Positions 1 through 9,082 are shown, counted from the stretch's first letter. The stretch: DNA of 64,000 nucleotides from Symbiodinium natans (GCA_905221605.1 CAJNDS010000559.1:50156-114155); one strand, 5' to 3'. Numbers and translations: made by a program. Notes: generated by a model not told the origin, from the letters alone.

Positions 1-740
1 AGCGAAAAGAGAAACGGAAAGGTGAGGGTTAAGCCTCACCGTCTGTCCTGGACAGGCCAACGGACATCGGCCTTTTTTGCGACAACGTCAGTACTCGGCT
101 AAGGGATGGCCGGCACCCAGACCACCTTTAGCGTAGCTAAAGTATAACCCCAAATCGTAACCCTTTGCCTCTGGAGGTCGGTTCAGGGTTTTGGGTTCAG
201 GGTTTGCCGGCACCCCCTGCCCCGGGCCCCCTGGCCCCTGGTGGCTGGATTCCTGGACCAGGAGGCTGGCGAGGGGGTCCAGGCAGGCTGGTTGCCAAGG
301 GCCCACCCCGCACCAAGGGCCCCCCAGGGCCAAAGGCCCCCCGCCCGGGCCAAGCAACCTCCGGGCCAAGGGCTTGGAATCTGAACTAAGGGCAATTGGA
401 GGCAGGGCCCCCCAAGAAGGCTTTTCGCCCCGAGCCAAGGGCTCCCGGGCCAAGGGCCCCCACACCAAGGGGTTCCGAGCCAAGGGTTCCCCATTCCAAT
501 GACGCCCCCCACTTCCATAGCCAAGGGCCCCCCAAGCCAAAGGGTCCCAGGCCAAGGGTCTTCCGGGCCAAAGGCCCCGGCCCAAGGGCCCCCCAACCAA
601 GGGCCCCAGGCCAAGGGTTTTTTGGCCTTGGGGCCAAGGGCTTTCCGGCTTGCCCCGCGCCAGGAGGCGCCAAGAGCCCCCTAAAGGCTCCAAAAGCTTC
701 AAAAGGCCCACTAAAGGAAGGGGGACCACAAGATTTGTCC
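1..740. repeat. GC-rich degenerate repeat region
   Basis: From about 290 to 640 the sequence is a run of degenerate units built on AAGGGCCCC and GGGCCAAGGG, with units of 10-20 bases. Both strands stay open for long stretches only because the repeat lacks A/T-rich stop codons. The translations are Pro/Gly/Ala/Trp-rich and resemble no protein. No gene is supported here. The first 290 bases show no recognisable feature. Confidence 0.75.
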
Positions 741-744
741 GTGC

Positions 745-842
745 CCACAATGAAAAATGCGATTTTTTAATATTGAAAACGATGGTTTTAGGCACCCCTG
801 CCCGCAATGAAAAATGTTCTGTTTTAGTACTGAAATCGATGG
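745..842. repeat. Two copies of the AGTACT-dyad repeat
   Basis: Two neighbouring copies, both on the minus strand, of a motif that recurs up to 4.5 kb. Its core on the minus strand reads TCGATTTCAGTACT followed by AAAAAATCGCATTTT. CGATTT and AAATCG arms flank AGTACT, giving an imperfect dyad. More copies lie at 1299-1336 (minus) and at 2638, 3015, 3461, 3834 and 4450 (plus). Confidence 0.7.
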
Positions 843-888
843 CTCCCCCCCAAAATCAGCAAGGACCTCTACGGGCCCCCAACCTAAA

Positions 889-1112
889 CTCTGACACCGC
901 AAAACCCTACGACAACCTTCAAGTAAATAAGGGCCTTTACGGGCCCTAACGTGCCGAAGGCCCGAAAAGGGCCGAGGCTACCCCGAACCCTAGCTTAAAC
1001 CCTAATACCGCAAAACCCTGCGAAGGCCTTCAAGCAAATAAGGGCCTCTACGGGCCCTAACTTGCCGAAGGCCCGAAAAGGGCCGAGGCTTCCCCGAACC
1101 CGAGCTTAAACC
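889..1112 (+). repeat. 111-bp tandem repeat, two copies
   Basis: The segment with AAATAAGGGCCT, ACGGGCCCTAAC, GCCGAAGGCCCGAAAAGGGCC and a CCCTAGCTTAAACCCTAA tail starts at 925 and again at 1036. A third copy lies at 1396-1490 and a diverged piece at 1158-1215. The unit ends in CCCTAAA-like sequence, so it may be an intron-derived duplication. Confidence 0.7.
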
Positions 1113-1540
1113 CTAGCGATTGAAATACTCATTAGCGAAAAATTCATTAATAGGTTCCCTGACCTTTAAATGAATAAAACCTCTGACACGCCGAAGGTCC
1201 GAACAAGGCCCCGAGAGACCCCAAGAGCCACCAAAATGCTTCAAAAGGCTTCAAAAGGCCCCCTAAAAGAAGGGGGACCCCAGGATGCCCGTACCCGCAA
1301 TGAAAAATGCGATTTTTTCGTAGTGAAATCGATGCTAAATTGAGGCCCTTAAAGAAGGGGAATCCAGGAGCAGACACAAAGGGTTCCCCTGACCTTCAAA
1401 TAAATAAGGGCCTCTACGGGCCCTGACACGCCGAAGGCCCGAAAAGGGCCGAGGCTACCCCCAACCCTAGCTTAAACCCTGACAGCGCAACTTTAAAAAC
1501 ATCAAAGCAAGCATCAGAGCACAAGAAAGTAAATTCCATA

Positions 1541-1660
1541 AACCCTAAACCCTAGTAGAGTATAGTTTGGGTGGCCGGGGTGGGTTGACGGGCAACGCGA
1601 GCGCGCGGCCCGGGGTGTTTCACACCCGAGCGCGCGCCCTCCCCTGACACACCCTAAACC
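1541..1660 (+). repeat. Dispersed GTTTGGGTGG element, copy A
   Basis: Starts at CCCTAAACCCTAGTAGAGTA, continues with GTTTGGGTGG and GGGGTGGG, then a GC-rich palindromic part (GCGCGCGG and GCGCGCGC). CCCTAAA repeats flank it on both sides. Related copies are at 4824, 34585, 43360 and 45735. It is probably a non-coding dispersed repeat with a CCCTAAA head. Confidence 0.55.
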
Positions 1661-1925
1661 CTAAACCCTAAACCCTAAACTGCGAGCAAGGCCCCTGATT
1701 AGCTGCCGGCAAGGCAGCGGGCCGCAGCGAGCCCGCCGAGCCTCTAGCGACGGCAGCCGACAACTGAGTAGCGACAGTCTAGCAGTTGGAGGCAGATGCT
1801 CTCTTTAGTGCCAGAAGAGTTAGCTTCTGGCACCGTAACGCACTCCTCACAGCTTTGAAAGAGGGAACAGGGCGTACAGCCCTAAAGCATATTTTATTAC
1901 CCTAAAGCCTAGACCCCCGTCCTTC
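1661..1925. other. Unassigned unique stretch
   Basis: After a short CCCTAAA run comes about 220 bases of complex sequence. It contains AGCTGCCGGCAAGGCAGC and a hairpin-like TGCCAGAAG...CTTCTGGCA at about 1810-1832. No open frame of note and no family recognised. Confidence 0.3.
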
Positions 1926-1929
1926 CAAT

Positions 1930-2011
1930 TTAAAAATTAGGATTTAGGATTTAGGATTTAGGATTTAGGATTTAGGATTTAGGATTTAGGATTTAGGATT
2001 TAGGATTTAGG
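1930..2011 (+). repeat. (GGATTTA)n array
   Basis: About eleven copies of GGATTTA, a one-base variant of TTTAGGG, homogenised over about 80 bases. Confidence 0.9.
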
Positions 2012-2020
2012 ATTCAGGGG

Positions 2021-2562
2021 CCTCTCTGGGGAGGCCCGGCTTCGTAATTTAGTATTCGGGCGAGGCCCGGCTTTGTAATTTAGTATTCTGGGGAGGCCCG
2101 GCTTCGTAATTTAGTATTCCGGGTAGGCCCGGCTTCGTAATTTAAAATTGCGGGGAAGCCAGGCTTCGTAATTTAGTATTCCGGGGAGGCCCGGCTTCGT
2201 AATTTAGTATTCCGGGGAGGCCCGGCTTCGTAATTTAGTATTCCGGGGAGGCCCGGCTTCGTAATTTAGTATTCCGGGGCGGCCCGGCTTTGTAATTTAG
2301 TATTCCGGGGAGGCCCGGCTTCGTAATTTAGTATTCGGGGAGGCCCGGCTTCGTAATTTAATATTCCGGGGAGGCCCGGCTTCGTAATTTAGTATTCCGG
2401 GGAGGCCCGGCTTCGTAATTTAGTATTCCGGGGAGGCCCGGCTTCGTAATTTAGTATTCCGGGGCGGCCCGGCTTCGTAATTTAGTATTCCGGGGAGGCC
2501 CGGCTTCGTAATTTAGTATTCGGGGAGGCCCGGCTTCGTAATTTAGTATTCCGGGGAGGCCC
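2021..2562 (+). repeat. 31-bp hairpin-forming tandem repeat, first block
   Basis: About 17 copies of a 31-bp unit: CCGGGGAGGCCCGG, then CTTCGTAATTTAGTATT. Each unit holds CCGGG-GAGG-CCCGG, a 5-bp stem with a 4-base loop, and two CCGG sites. Some copies lack one or two bases. A second block follows at 3146-3390 and a lone diverged copy at 4396-4436. Confidence 0.92.
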
Positions 2563-4060
2563 GGGGACTTGCTTCCTCTTGGCTGGGAGGGGGCCGTTTT
2601 GGTCAAAAATCCAGAAAACGAGAGCCCACCCGGGACCGTCGATTTCAGTACTAAAAAATCACATTTTAAATAGGGACCCGGGCCGATCCTGGGGTACCCC
2701 TCATTTGGGGTGTTTTTGGAGGCAAACTTTCCCTCTCAAGGGGGGGTCGGAGTTTGAGGCAAGGGGGGGTCTCCGAAGACTATTTTGCCTTTAAAATTGA
2801 AAAATACCACCCCCCCTTGACCAAAACTAGGCTGTGAAAAGGTCGCGGGGGCGGCCCTTCTGAGGCTTAAAAACACTGAAAAACATTGAAAAACCTTAAA
2901 AAACATTGAAAAACTCTGAAAAACTTTGAAAAACCTTGAAAAACTTGCAATCCTGAGGTGAAAGCTCCGTTTTGGTCAAAAAACCCAGAAAACGAGAGCC
3001 CACCCAGAACCGTCGATTTCAGTACTAAAAAATCGCATTTTTAATAGGGACCCGGGCCGATCCTGGGGTCCCCCTCATTTGGGGTGTTTTTAGAGGCAAA
3101 CTTTCCCTCTCAAGGGGGGTCGGAGTTTGAGGCAAGGGGGGGCTTCGTAATTTAATATTCCGGGGAAGCCCGGCTTCGTAATTTAGTATTCCGGGGAGGC
3201 CCGGCTTCGTAATTTAGTATTCCGGGGAGGCCCGGCTTCGTAGTTTAGTATTCCGGGGAGGCACGGCTTCGTAATTTAGTATTGCGGGGAGGCCCGGCTT
3301 CGCAATTTAGTATTCCGGGGAGGCCCGGCTTCGTAATTTAGTATTCGGGGAGGCCCGGCTTCGTAATTTAGTATTCCGGGGAGGCCCGGGGACTTGCTTC
3401 CTCTTGGCTGGGAGGGGCCGTTTTGGTCAACCCAGAAAACGAGAGCCCAACCGGGACCGTCGATTTCAGTACTAAAAAATCACATTTTAAATAGGGACCC
3501 GGGCCGATCCTGGGGTACCCCTCATTTGGGGTGTTTTTGGAGGCAAACTTTCCCTCTCAAGGGGGGGTCGGAGTTTGAGGCAAGGGGGGTCTCCGAAGAC
3601 TATTCTGCCTTTAAAATTGAAAAATACGACCCCCCCTTGACCAAAACTAGGCTGTGAAAAGGTCGCGGGGGCGGCCCTTCATCATAATTGAGGGTTACAA
3701 ACCCAAAAACCATAAAAAAAAAAAACTGAAAAACGCTGAAAAACCTTGTAAAACTTGAAAAACTTGAAATCCTGAAACCGGTGAGGGCTCGGTTTTGGTC
3801 AAAATCCAGAAAACGAGAGGCCACCCAGAGGCGTCGATTTCAGTACTAAAAAATCGCATTTTAAACTGGGACCCGGGCCGATCCTGGGGTCCCCCTCATT
3901 TGGGGTGTTTTTGGAGGCAAACTTTCCCTCTCAAAGGGGGTCGGAGTTTGAGGCAAGGGGGGGTCTCAGAAGACTATTTTGCCTTTAAAATTGAAAAATA
4001 CGACCCCCCCTTGACCAAAACTAGGCTGTGAAAAGGTCGCGGGGGCGGCCCTTCATCATA
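2563..4060 (+). repeat. ~290-bp unit, four copies, with a second 31-bp block
   Basis: The unit runs from GGGGACTTGCTTCCTCTTGG to AAAAGGTCGCGGGGGCGGCCCTTC. Copies start at about 2568, 2958 (partial), 3390 and 3785. Each contains the AGTACT dyad, GGGACCCGGGCC, and a CTTTCCCTCTCAAGGGG stretch. The second 31-bp block (3146-3390) lies between copies two and three. Stop-free frames of 70-87 codons recur in each copy but carry differing small indels, so they are not treated as genes. Confidence 0.85.
2868..2950 (+). repeat. AAAAACNTTG short tandem repeat
   Basis: About eight degenerate copies of a 10-base A-rich unit. A similar shorter run is at 3722-3772 in the equivalent position behind the third ~290-bp copy. 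Confidence 0.75.
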
Positions 4061-4089
4061 ATTGAGGGTTACCTCTTGTTGGGTTTTTT

Positions 4090-4690
4090 GAAGCTTTTTG
4101 AAGCCGCTAAACGTTCTTGTACACAGCGGCGCCACAGAGCGCAGCGACAGCGAGCGATGGTGCCATGCTCCGAGCGCGATTTTGGGACCCACGTCCTGGC
4201 CCGTTCTGGCCTGTTCGGGCGGCTCCTCCCGGACAGTTTCTGGGCTTTTTGGGCTCCTCGCGCACAGTTTCTAAGCTTTTTTCCCGGAGAGTTTCCGAGC
4301 CTTCAGCGGCGCCACAGAGCGCAGCGACAGCGAGCGATGGTGCCGCGGCCCCGAGCGCGATTTTGGAACCCTCCGTCTTGGCCTGTTCTGGCCTGTGGAG
4401 GCCCGGCCTCGTAATTTAACATTCCGGGAGGTTCGGGGTGCCCAAAACCATCGATTTCAGTACTAAAAAATCGCACTTTCATTGCGGGCCAGGGCAGATC
4501 CTGGGGCCCCCTCTTGTTGAGGGTTTTTTGAAGCTTTTTCAAGCCTTTTCAAGGCTTTTTTTGGTGCCTCTAAACGTTCTTGTACACAGCGGCGCCACAG
4601 AGCGCAGCGACAGCGAGCGATGGCGCCGCGGCCCCGAGCGCGATTTTGGGGCCCGCGTCCTGGCCTGTTCTGGCCTGTTCGGGCGTCAAG
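4090..4690 (+). repeat. ~95-bp unit, three copies
   Basis: GCGGCGCCACAGAGCGCAGC followed by GACAGCGAGCGATGG and GAGCGCGATTTTGG recurs at about 4125, 4305 and 4588. Each copy ends in a TGGCCTGTTCTGG-like stretch. Copies one and three also share the preceding AAACGTTCTTGTACACA. One frame is open through the first two copies, giving a repeated Arg-rich peptide, but there is no sign of purifying selection visible by eye. Confidence 0.8.
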
Positions 4691-4823
4691 ACACAACGTA
4701 TAAACATACTGCTGCCCTCTGCTTCACTTGTCCTTTTGATTTATATTCAAATTGCTGTATATTATTAAAAAATATCAACTACAGGAGAGAATACAAAGCA
4801 ACGAGCGAACTATCCCAAAAAAT
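4690..4823. other. AT-rich unique stretch
   Basis: About 130 bases much richer in A/T than the neighbours, with TATATTATTAAAAAATATC. No gene or repeat family recognised. Confidence 0.3.
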
Positions 4824-4932
4824 AAACCCTAAACCCTAATAGAGTAAGGTTTGGGTGGTCTTGGGGTGGGTTTTTAGCTTTCGCGCGACGCGCCGCCCAC
4901 GACCCCTTGGGTCGAGGCGCGTCGCTTCAGTC
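4824..4932 (+). repeat. Dispersed GTTTGGGTGG element, copy B
   Basis: AAACCCTAATAGAGTAAGG, GTTTGGGTGGTC and GGGGTGGG match copy A. It then carries its own palindromic GC part: GCGCGACGCGCC, a CCCCTTGGG turn and GGCGCGTCGC. A pure CCCTAAA array follows at once. Confidence 0.55.
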
Positions 4933-4933
4933 A

Positions 4934-5070
4934 GCAAACCCTAAACCCTAAACCCTAAACCCTAAACCCTAAACCCTAAACCCTAAACCCTAAACCCTAA
5001 ACCCTAAACCCTAAACCCTAAACCCTAAACCCTAAACCCTAAACCCTAAACCCTAAACCCTAAACCCTAG
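4934..5070 (-). repeat. Pure CCCTAAA array
   Basis: About 19 uninterrupted CCCTAAA units (TTTAGGG on the minus strand). It ends in CCCTAG directly at an exon-like island, where CTAG could be the splice acceptor. Confidence 0.95.
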
Positions 5071-5141
5071 CCGAGGTGCTTGCGCGGGAGGCCGCGGCCA
5101 TGATGATGACCCGCCGAACGGAGGTGCCATCCATCACAAAG
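5071..5141 (+). CDS. Exon-like island between opposed telomere-like arrays
   Basis: Seventy bases of complex, GC-rich sequence lie between a CCCTAAA array and a TTTAGGG array. The + strand is open in a frame giving EVLAREAAAMMMTRRTEV and a few more residues. This is a normal-looking helix-prone composition. The acceptor would be CCCTAG and the donor is unclear. The protein is not recognised. Confidence 0.35.
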
Positions 5142-5186
5142 ATGGGGGTTTAGGGTTTAGGGTTTAGGGTTTATTGGGGGCTCTTT

Positions 5187-5240
5187 TCTAGTATTTTGGG
5201 GTATATTTTGGGTTACCCTTAATTCCGGAAATCCCCAGAT
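5187..5240 (+). mobile_element. Fragment of the GTTTCCGAAA foldback family
   Basis: TTCTAGTATTTTGGGGTAT, then GGGTTACCCTTAATTCCGG, aligns with the right half of the complete foldback at 44918-45031. The left arm is lost, apparently to the TTTAGGG array on its left. Confidence 0.5.
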
Positions 5241-5290
5241 TGAGGTGGTCTTAGGCTTTTGGGGCTCTACACCCTATTCCCCGCAATCTT

Positions 5291-5389
5291 GGGATGTTCA
5301 CCCTTTTCCTGACAGTCCTTAATAGGGGTTCTAGTACCCCCGATGATAATCCACATTAAGGACCGTTAGTATAAGGGGGGGAACATCCC
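5291..5389. mobile_element. Foldback element FB1, intact copy
   Basis: A 99-bp element whose ends are inverted repeats. The left arm (33 bases) begins GGGATGTTCACCC and ends GTCCTTAAT. The right arm (5355-5389) is its near-perfect reverse complement, ATTAAGGAC...GAACATCCC. There is no coding capacity, as expected of a MITE. Copies with a TTTAGGG array in the loop are at 7819-7952 and, as a right half only, at 13199-13231. Confidence 0.8.
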
Positions 5390-5439
5390 AACCCTAAGAC
5401 CTAAAGCCCAAACACTAAATGCTGAAGCCAAGCTGTAGC

Positions 5440-5760
5440 CCTTAAGAGCCGGTTGCCCCGGTGCGTTGTCCCCCTACCCTGCATCCCACCTTGCGGATGT
5501 CAGGGCGGGAGGCAGGTGGGCAGAACAAGTTCATGCGACCTTTTTGTCTGCTTGAATCACCTTCTTCACTAAACCTTAAAGTCTGGGGCTGTGGGGTTGC
5601 CTTCATGTGGCGAAGGGCTTCAGTTGATTCAGTTGCTTTCCGGTATCTGCTTTGTGGCTTAGGGTCGCTGCCCGAAGCCGCAGGAGAGGATTTCGGACAG
5701 TCAGCTTTTTGGGTTCAGGGGTTCAGGGGTTTAGGGGTTTAGGGGTTTAGGGGCTTAGGA
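5440..5760 (+). other. Complex stretch with possible exon
   Basis: About 280 bases of complex sequence before a (GGGGTTTA)-like run. A frame is open from 5461 to 5742. The most exon-like part is 5665-5700, where GGTCGCTGCCCGAAGCCGCA is followed by a GACAG. No family recognised. Confidence 0.2.
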
Positions 5761-5764
5761 TTTT

Positions 5765-5896
5765 GGAGCAGCCCGGGTAGTCTTGCGTCTACAAGCGCGA
5801 ATCCTAAGTTCGAACAGCATTTCAAAGCAGGTCAACAGTTGCCCCGGTCTGCTGCAGCGATTGGAATCGCCTCATGGCAGGGATCGGGTGCCATAG
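5765..5896 (+). CDS. Exon-like island ending in a stop
   Basis: Forty-three sense codons and TAG, rich in Arg, Leu and Ser. It lies between GTTTAGGGG-type and GGGTTTCGG-type repeats. It could be a terminal exon. No homologue recognised and no clear acceptor. Confidence 0.2.
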   Translation, partial: GAARVVLRLQARILSSNSISKQVNSCPGLLQRLESPHGRDRVP

Positions 5897-6395
5897 TTTA
5901 GGGGTTTTAGGTGTTTGGGTTTCGGGGGTTTCAAGGTGTTTGGATGTGTTGGTTTACGAAACTTGGGGACCCCTAAAATAGACCCCAAATCATAGGATTC
6001 CCTTGTAGTAAGGACACCAATAAGGTACTCCCGTGTCCAGAACTCCCCATGTCGGTTAGGGCTTGCAATTGGTGCATGAGATCGCGTGGCAAATCTGATG
6101 ACAGGAGACATCGTTTTCACCCCTTGTTTGCTGTATTTCAGGGCCATATAAATGCCGCTGAACGGCCTTAAGCCCTGAACCCCAAACGGCCCAAAACCCC
6201 GAAACCCTAAGACATCTGTCCTTGACCTCAGGAGATACACTAGCTCGGAGCTATTCCAGACGTGTGAGGCCACTGTGGTGTGGACTACAGTTGGGGCAGT
6301 ACTTCGATTTCTTTGGAGGGTTCTGGGTTGAGGTGTTTCGGGGTTTGGGGTTGAGCCAGCGTGGCATGTAGGGTTCAGGGTTCTTGCAGTTGCAG

Positions 6396-6548
6396 TATGC
6401 GTGACGCTGTCTCTATGAAACAGCTCGAAATGAGGTACAGGTACAGTCCGGAGCTTGTAGTCCTTCCTGCCCAGCCCTACTTCAAACCTTCTAGAGAACT
6501 TGCTACGAGCCCTTGGATGTTTCGGCTCTTTCTTGAAGAGTGCTCAAG
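6396..6548 (+). CDS. Candidate exon with CAG acceptor and GT donor
   Basis: Preceded by TTGCAG and followed by GTGACAG. The open frame codes for about 51 residues, from MRDAVSMKQLEMRYRYSPEL to a FRLFLEECS-like end, mixing aromatic, charged and aliphatic residues as real proteins do. The exon ends in phase 2. If translation starts at the internal ATG this could be a first coding exon. No family recognised. Confidence 0.4.
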
Positions 6549-6683
6549 GTGACAGGTGACCTAGAGCCTCGGCCACTCGATGTGGTCGCATCACCGATGA
6601 AGCGTCTGGCTGCTGCTTCGTTTGGGATGCGGGCCTGAATTGTGAGCTGCTGGCCGCCTCGGGGGCGATGATTCAACATCACC

Positions 6684-6938
6684 ATGGCTGCGGCTGACTT
6701 GGACGTAGCTGACTCTTGCTTCTGTACGCTGCTCTGCTGTGGAGAAGCCAGAGCAACAGCAGCGGCCGTTGTTGATAGTAGCCCCTGGCAGACGACCATT
6801 GCCTGCCCGGCTGAATGTGGGATCACGGCTTCAGGCTCCTTCGTTGACGGCGGGGTGCAGCTTGCTTGCAGAGAGCTCAGTTTTGCCGAAGCACTGCCTC
6901 ACTCAGAATCGACCCAAAGCATGAACTCCCAAATCTGA
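6684..6938 (+). CDS. Small open frame, strand uncertain
   Basis: ATG-started frame of 84 codons, rich in Ala, Cys and Ser, ending just before foldback FB2. The opposite strand has an overlapping 107-codon frame (6503-6826) of equally plausible composition (Ala, Ser, Gln, Arg). Neither has a recognised domain, so the strand cannot be decided from the sequence. Confidence 0.25.
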   Translation: MAAADLDVADSCFCTLLCCGEARATAAAVVDSSPWQTTIACPAECGITASGSFVDGGVQLACRELSFAEALPHSESTQSMNSQI

Positions 6939-6940
6939 CC

Positions 6941-7045
6941 GTTGGTTAGTAGGGAATGAGGGAATGAGCTACCCTACATCCCCCTATATATACCCTGTAA
7001 GGGATTGTATAGGGTACCTCATTCCCTCGTTCCCTACTAACCAAC
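6941..7045. mobile_element. Foldback element FB2
   Basis: A 105-bp palindromic element. The left arm starts GTTGGTTAGTAGGGAA and runs through GAGGGAATGAG. The right arm is its reverse complement with one mismatch over 28 bases, then a looser match over ACCCTA. The loop is about 30 bases with CCCCCTATATATACCC. No coding potential; it is a MITE-like hairpin. Confidence 0.85.
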
Positions 7046-7076
7046 AGTAAGAACTCGCCGGATGCATGCACGAGGT

Positions 7077-7139
7077 CCAGAGTTTGACGTGGCTTGCGAG
7101 GCCGAGGATGGGGAGCCCAGGAGCAAGAAGAGCTTACAG
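7077..7139 (+). CDS. Exon-like island, acidic
   Basis: Directly behind FB2. Open frame with PEFDVACEAEDGEPRSKK, then a basic stretch. The acidic-then-basic composition looks like real coding sequence. Splice sites are uncertain. No family recognised. Confidence 0.35.
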
Positions 7140-7319
7140 CGACGACGACTCCACCACCCCTAAGCCCTATAAGCCCTGAGCCCTTAAGCCCTTCAGCCCC
7201 GTGAAGCAGTAAACCCCCTAGGCTCCCAAAAGCCTACCCCGGCCAAAACCCTAAGCCCCAACCCCCTACAAACTCCACAGGGCGTCCAAGGCCCGAGGCA
7301 GCATTTAACCCCACACCCA

Positions 7320-7450
7320 AAAACACCCTAAACCCTAAACCCTAACACCCTAACACCCTAACACCCTAACACCCTAACACCCTAACACCCTAACACCCTA
7401 ACACCCTAACACCCTAACACCCTAACACCCTAACACCCACCCTAACACCC
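7320..7450 (-). repeat. (CCCTAACA)n array
   Basis: About 14 copies of an 8-base variant, CCCTAACA, after two normal CCCTAAA units. A second array of this 8-mer is at 35195-35268. Confidence 0.92.
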
Positions 7451-7616
7451 TTAACACCAAAGCTGAGCCCTGAACCTCTCGAGCCCCCCGTAGAGTCCAG
7501 CGACTGAAGCCCTCAGGACAGTCTACGATTGACAGCTCTGCTGTTCCTTAGGGCAGTTGAGGGTTTAGGGGCTGAGAGTCTACGACCTGAGACGCTACTA
7601 CGTTGGAGCCTCTGCC

Positions 7617-7682
7617 CTAAACCCTAAACCCTAAACCCTAAACTCTAAACCCTAAACCCTAAACCCTAAACCCGAAACCCCA
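7617..7682 (-). repeat. CCCTAAA array
   Basis: About nine units with one-base variants at the ends. Confidence 0.9.
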
Positions 7683-7712
7683 AACCCCAGTAACTTAGTC
7701 GGTAAGACACCT

Positions 7713-7787
7713 CCAGGAGCTGCCGAGTGGTTTTCTACACCGTGGACCCCCAAAGCGTGGTTCCCTGGCGAAAAGAGCTCCACGCAG
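7713..7787 (+). CDS. Exon-like island, Trp/Pro-rich
   Basis: Twenty-five open codons between repeats, with the peptide EWFSTPWTPKAWFPGEKSS. The dense aromatic content would be unusual for random sequence. A tRNA D-arm-like string (AACTTAGTCGGTAAGACA) precedes it but has no partner arms. Protein unknown. Confidence 0.35.
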
Positions 7788-7818
7788 AGTTTACGGCTTG
7801 GGGCTCGGGGTTCAGGTT

Positions 7819-7952
7819 GGGATGCTCCCTCTTGTATGAACAGTCCTTAATCGGGTTTAGGGTTTAGGGTTTAGGGTTTAGGGTTTAGGGTTTAGGGTTT
7901 AGGGTTTAGGGTTTAGGGTTTTATAATAGGGCGTACTAAGGGGGAACATCCC
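7819..7952. mobile_element. FB1 foldback with a TTTAGGG array in its loop
   Basis: The left arm GGGATGCTCCCTCTTG...GTCCTTAAT and the right arm TACTAAGGGGGAACATCCC match the two arms of FB1 at 5291-5389. Here the loop is not the FB1 loop but about nine units of TTTAGGG (7854-7920). An insertion within the loop, or a template switch, would explain it. Confidence 0.7.
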
Positions 7953-7954
7953 GA

Positions 7955-8425
7955 GGTTCAGGTGGAGTGTTCTGGGCGTTTAGCTTTTGTATGTTTTTGC
8001 AATTTATTGGGGGCGGGGGTTATAGGGCTTTCAAATCACGGCGGGAGCCTCCTCAACACCCAGCCCTAATTCCAAGTGCAAGATCGTGCTCGAATCTTCG
8101 AGAATCAAAACCTCCATTTTGCAACGCTTTCGGCCTTCTCGCAAAGAAAAGCCCCAGATCCTCGCAACAAAGTCCAAAGTTCTCGCACATGTGGGGATTT
8201 TTCGCAAGAGGTCACATCTTCGCGACAAGCGCGCCCGTTTTTCGCAAACAAATTCAGCTTAGTTTTGAACGTTCGCGTCGCCTCTCCACACGCACCCAGG
8301 CGAAATTTGAAAGCCCACAAGTGTCAGACCTTTTGTAGCCAAAAATGGCTTCAGCATTTTCATGTTTCAGGGGTTGGGGTTGAGTGGTTGAAGGAGCCTA
8401 AACACCCTGCCCTATAGGCCCTAAA
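7955..8425 (+). other. Complex stretch with TCGCAA-spaced motif
   Basis: About 400 bases without telomere-like repeats. Frames of 113-123 codons are open on + and 65-71 on -, none convincing. TTCTCGCA or TTTTCGCAA recurs at 18-23 base intervals from about 8136 to 8245, suggesting an old, diverged short tandem repeat. Confidence 0.3.
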
Positions 8426-8576
8426 CCATAAAGCCCCAACGTCAAGGCTTCAACCCTAGAACGACCGAAGCCAAGTTGCAGAATGGCCCAGGAGCCCAGC
8501 CAAGTACTACAGATAGGCCCCTAAACCCCAAATCCTAAACCCCCCACAAGCAACCAACCCTAAACCAGCAAAGCAG

Positions 8577-8655
8577 GACGAAGCCCCTCCAGCTTCACCG
8601 AAAGGTGCCCGAACAGCTGCCCGAAGCACGGCAGTTTCGAGATCTACGTGGGCAG
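8577..8655 (+). CDS. Candidate exon, Cys-containing EGF-like piece
   Basis: Preceded by AAGCAG and followed by GTTGGGG. The frame gives FTERCPNSCPKHGSFEIYVG. The CPNxCxxHG pattern resembles the start of an EGF-like or tenascin-type module, which usually continues with further cysteines in the next exon. No partner exon was found nearby. Confidence 0.35.
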
Positions 8656-8870
8656 GTTGGGGATTTCAGAGGTTTGGGCTTTTGGGGGGGGCCCCGGAAC
8701 CTTGGACTAAACCCTGAGCCCCTGAACCCATAAACCCTAGCCCCTGAACCCCTAAACCCTAAACCCTAAACCTTAAACTCTTGCTTCTAGCCAGCCACGT
8801 AGCTGTTAGGGTTTAAGGTTGGAGGTGGGCTCTACCATCATTTACTATGGGATTTGCGCTACCACCGTGG

Positions 8871-9082
8871 GCCCTCCGTTACAGCTCCGTTACAGCACCT
8901 GCTACAGTTCCGTTACAGCTCCGTTGCACCTCCGTTACAGCTCCGTCACAGCTTCCGCTAGAGCTCCGTTACAGTTACAATTCCGTTGCAGCTCCGTTAC
9001 AGCTCCGATGCACCTCCGTTACAGCTCCGTCACAGCTTGCGCTAGCGCTCCGTTACAGCTCCGTTGCACCTCCGTTACGCTA
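8871..9082 (+). repeat. 12-bp minisatellite, first block
   Basis: Degenerate units of 11-12 bases: CCGTTACAGCTC, CCGTTGCACCTC and CTAGAGCTCCGTTAC-like variants. Same family as the long block that follows at 9465. Confidence 0.9.

Noticed and set aside
183-807. Overlapping frames of 120-239 codons on both strands in the GC-rich start
   Set aside because: Products of AAGGGCCCC-type repeats with Gly/Pro/Leu/Trp periodicity.
4934-5160. A real chromosome end or telomere
   Set aside because: Arrays occur in both orientations every 1-2 kb over the whole window; none is terminal.
7690-7710. tRNA D-arm-like AACTTAGTCGGTAAGACA
   Set aside because: No anticodon or T-arm at the right distance; similar strings at 31426, 33877 and 53889 also lack a full cloverleaf.
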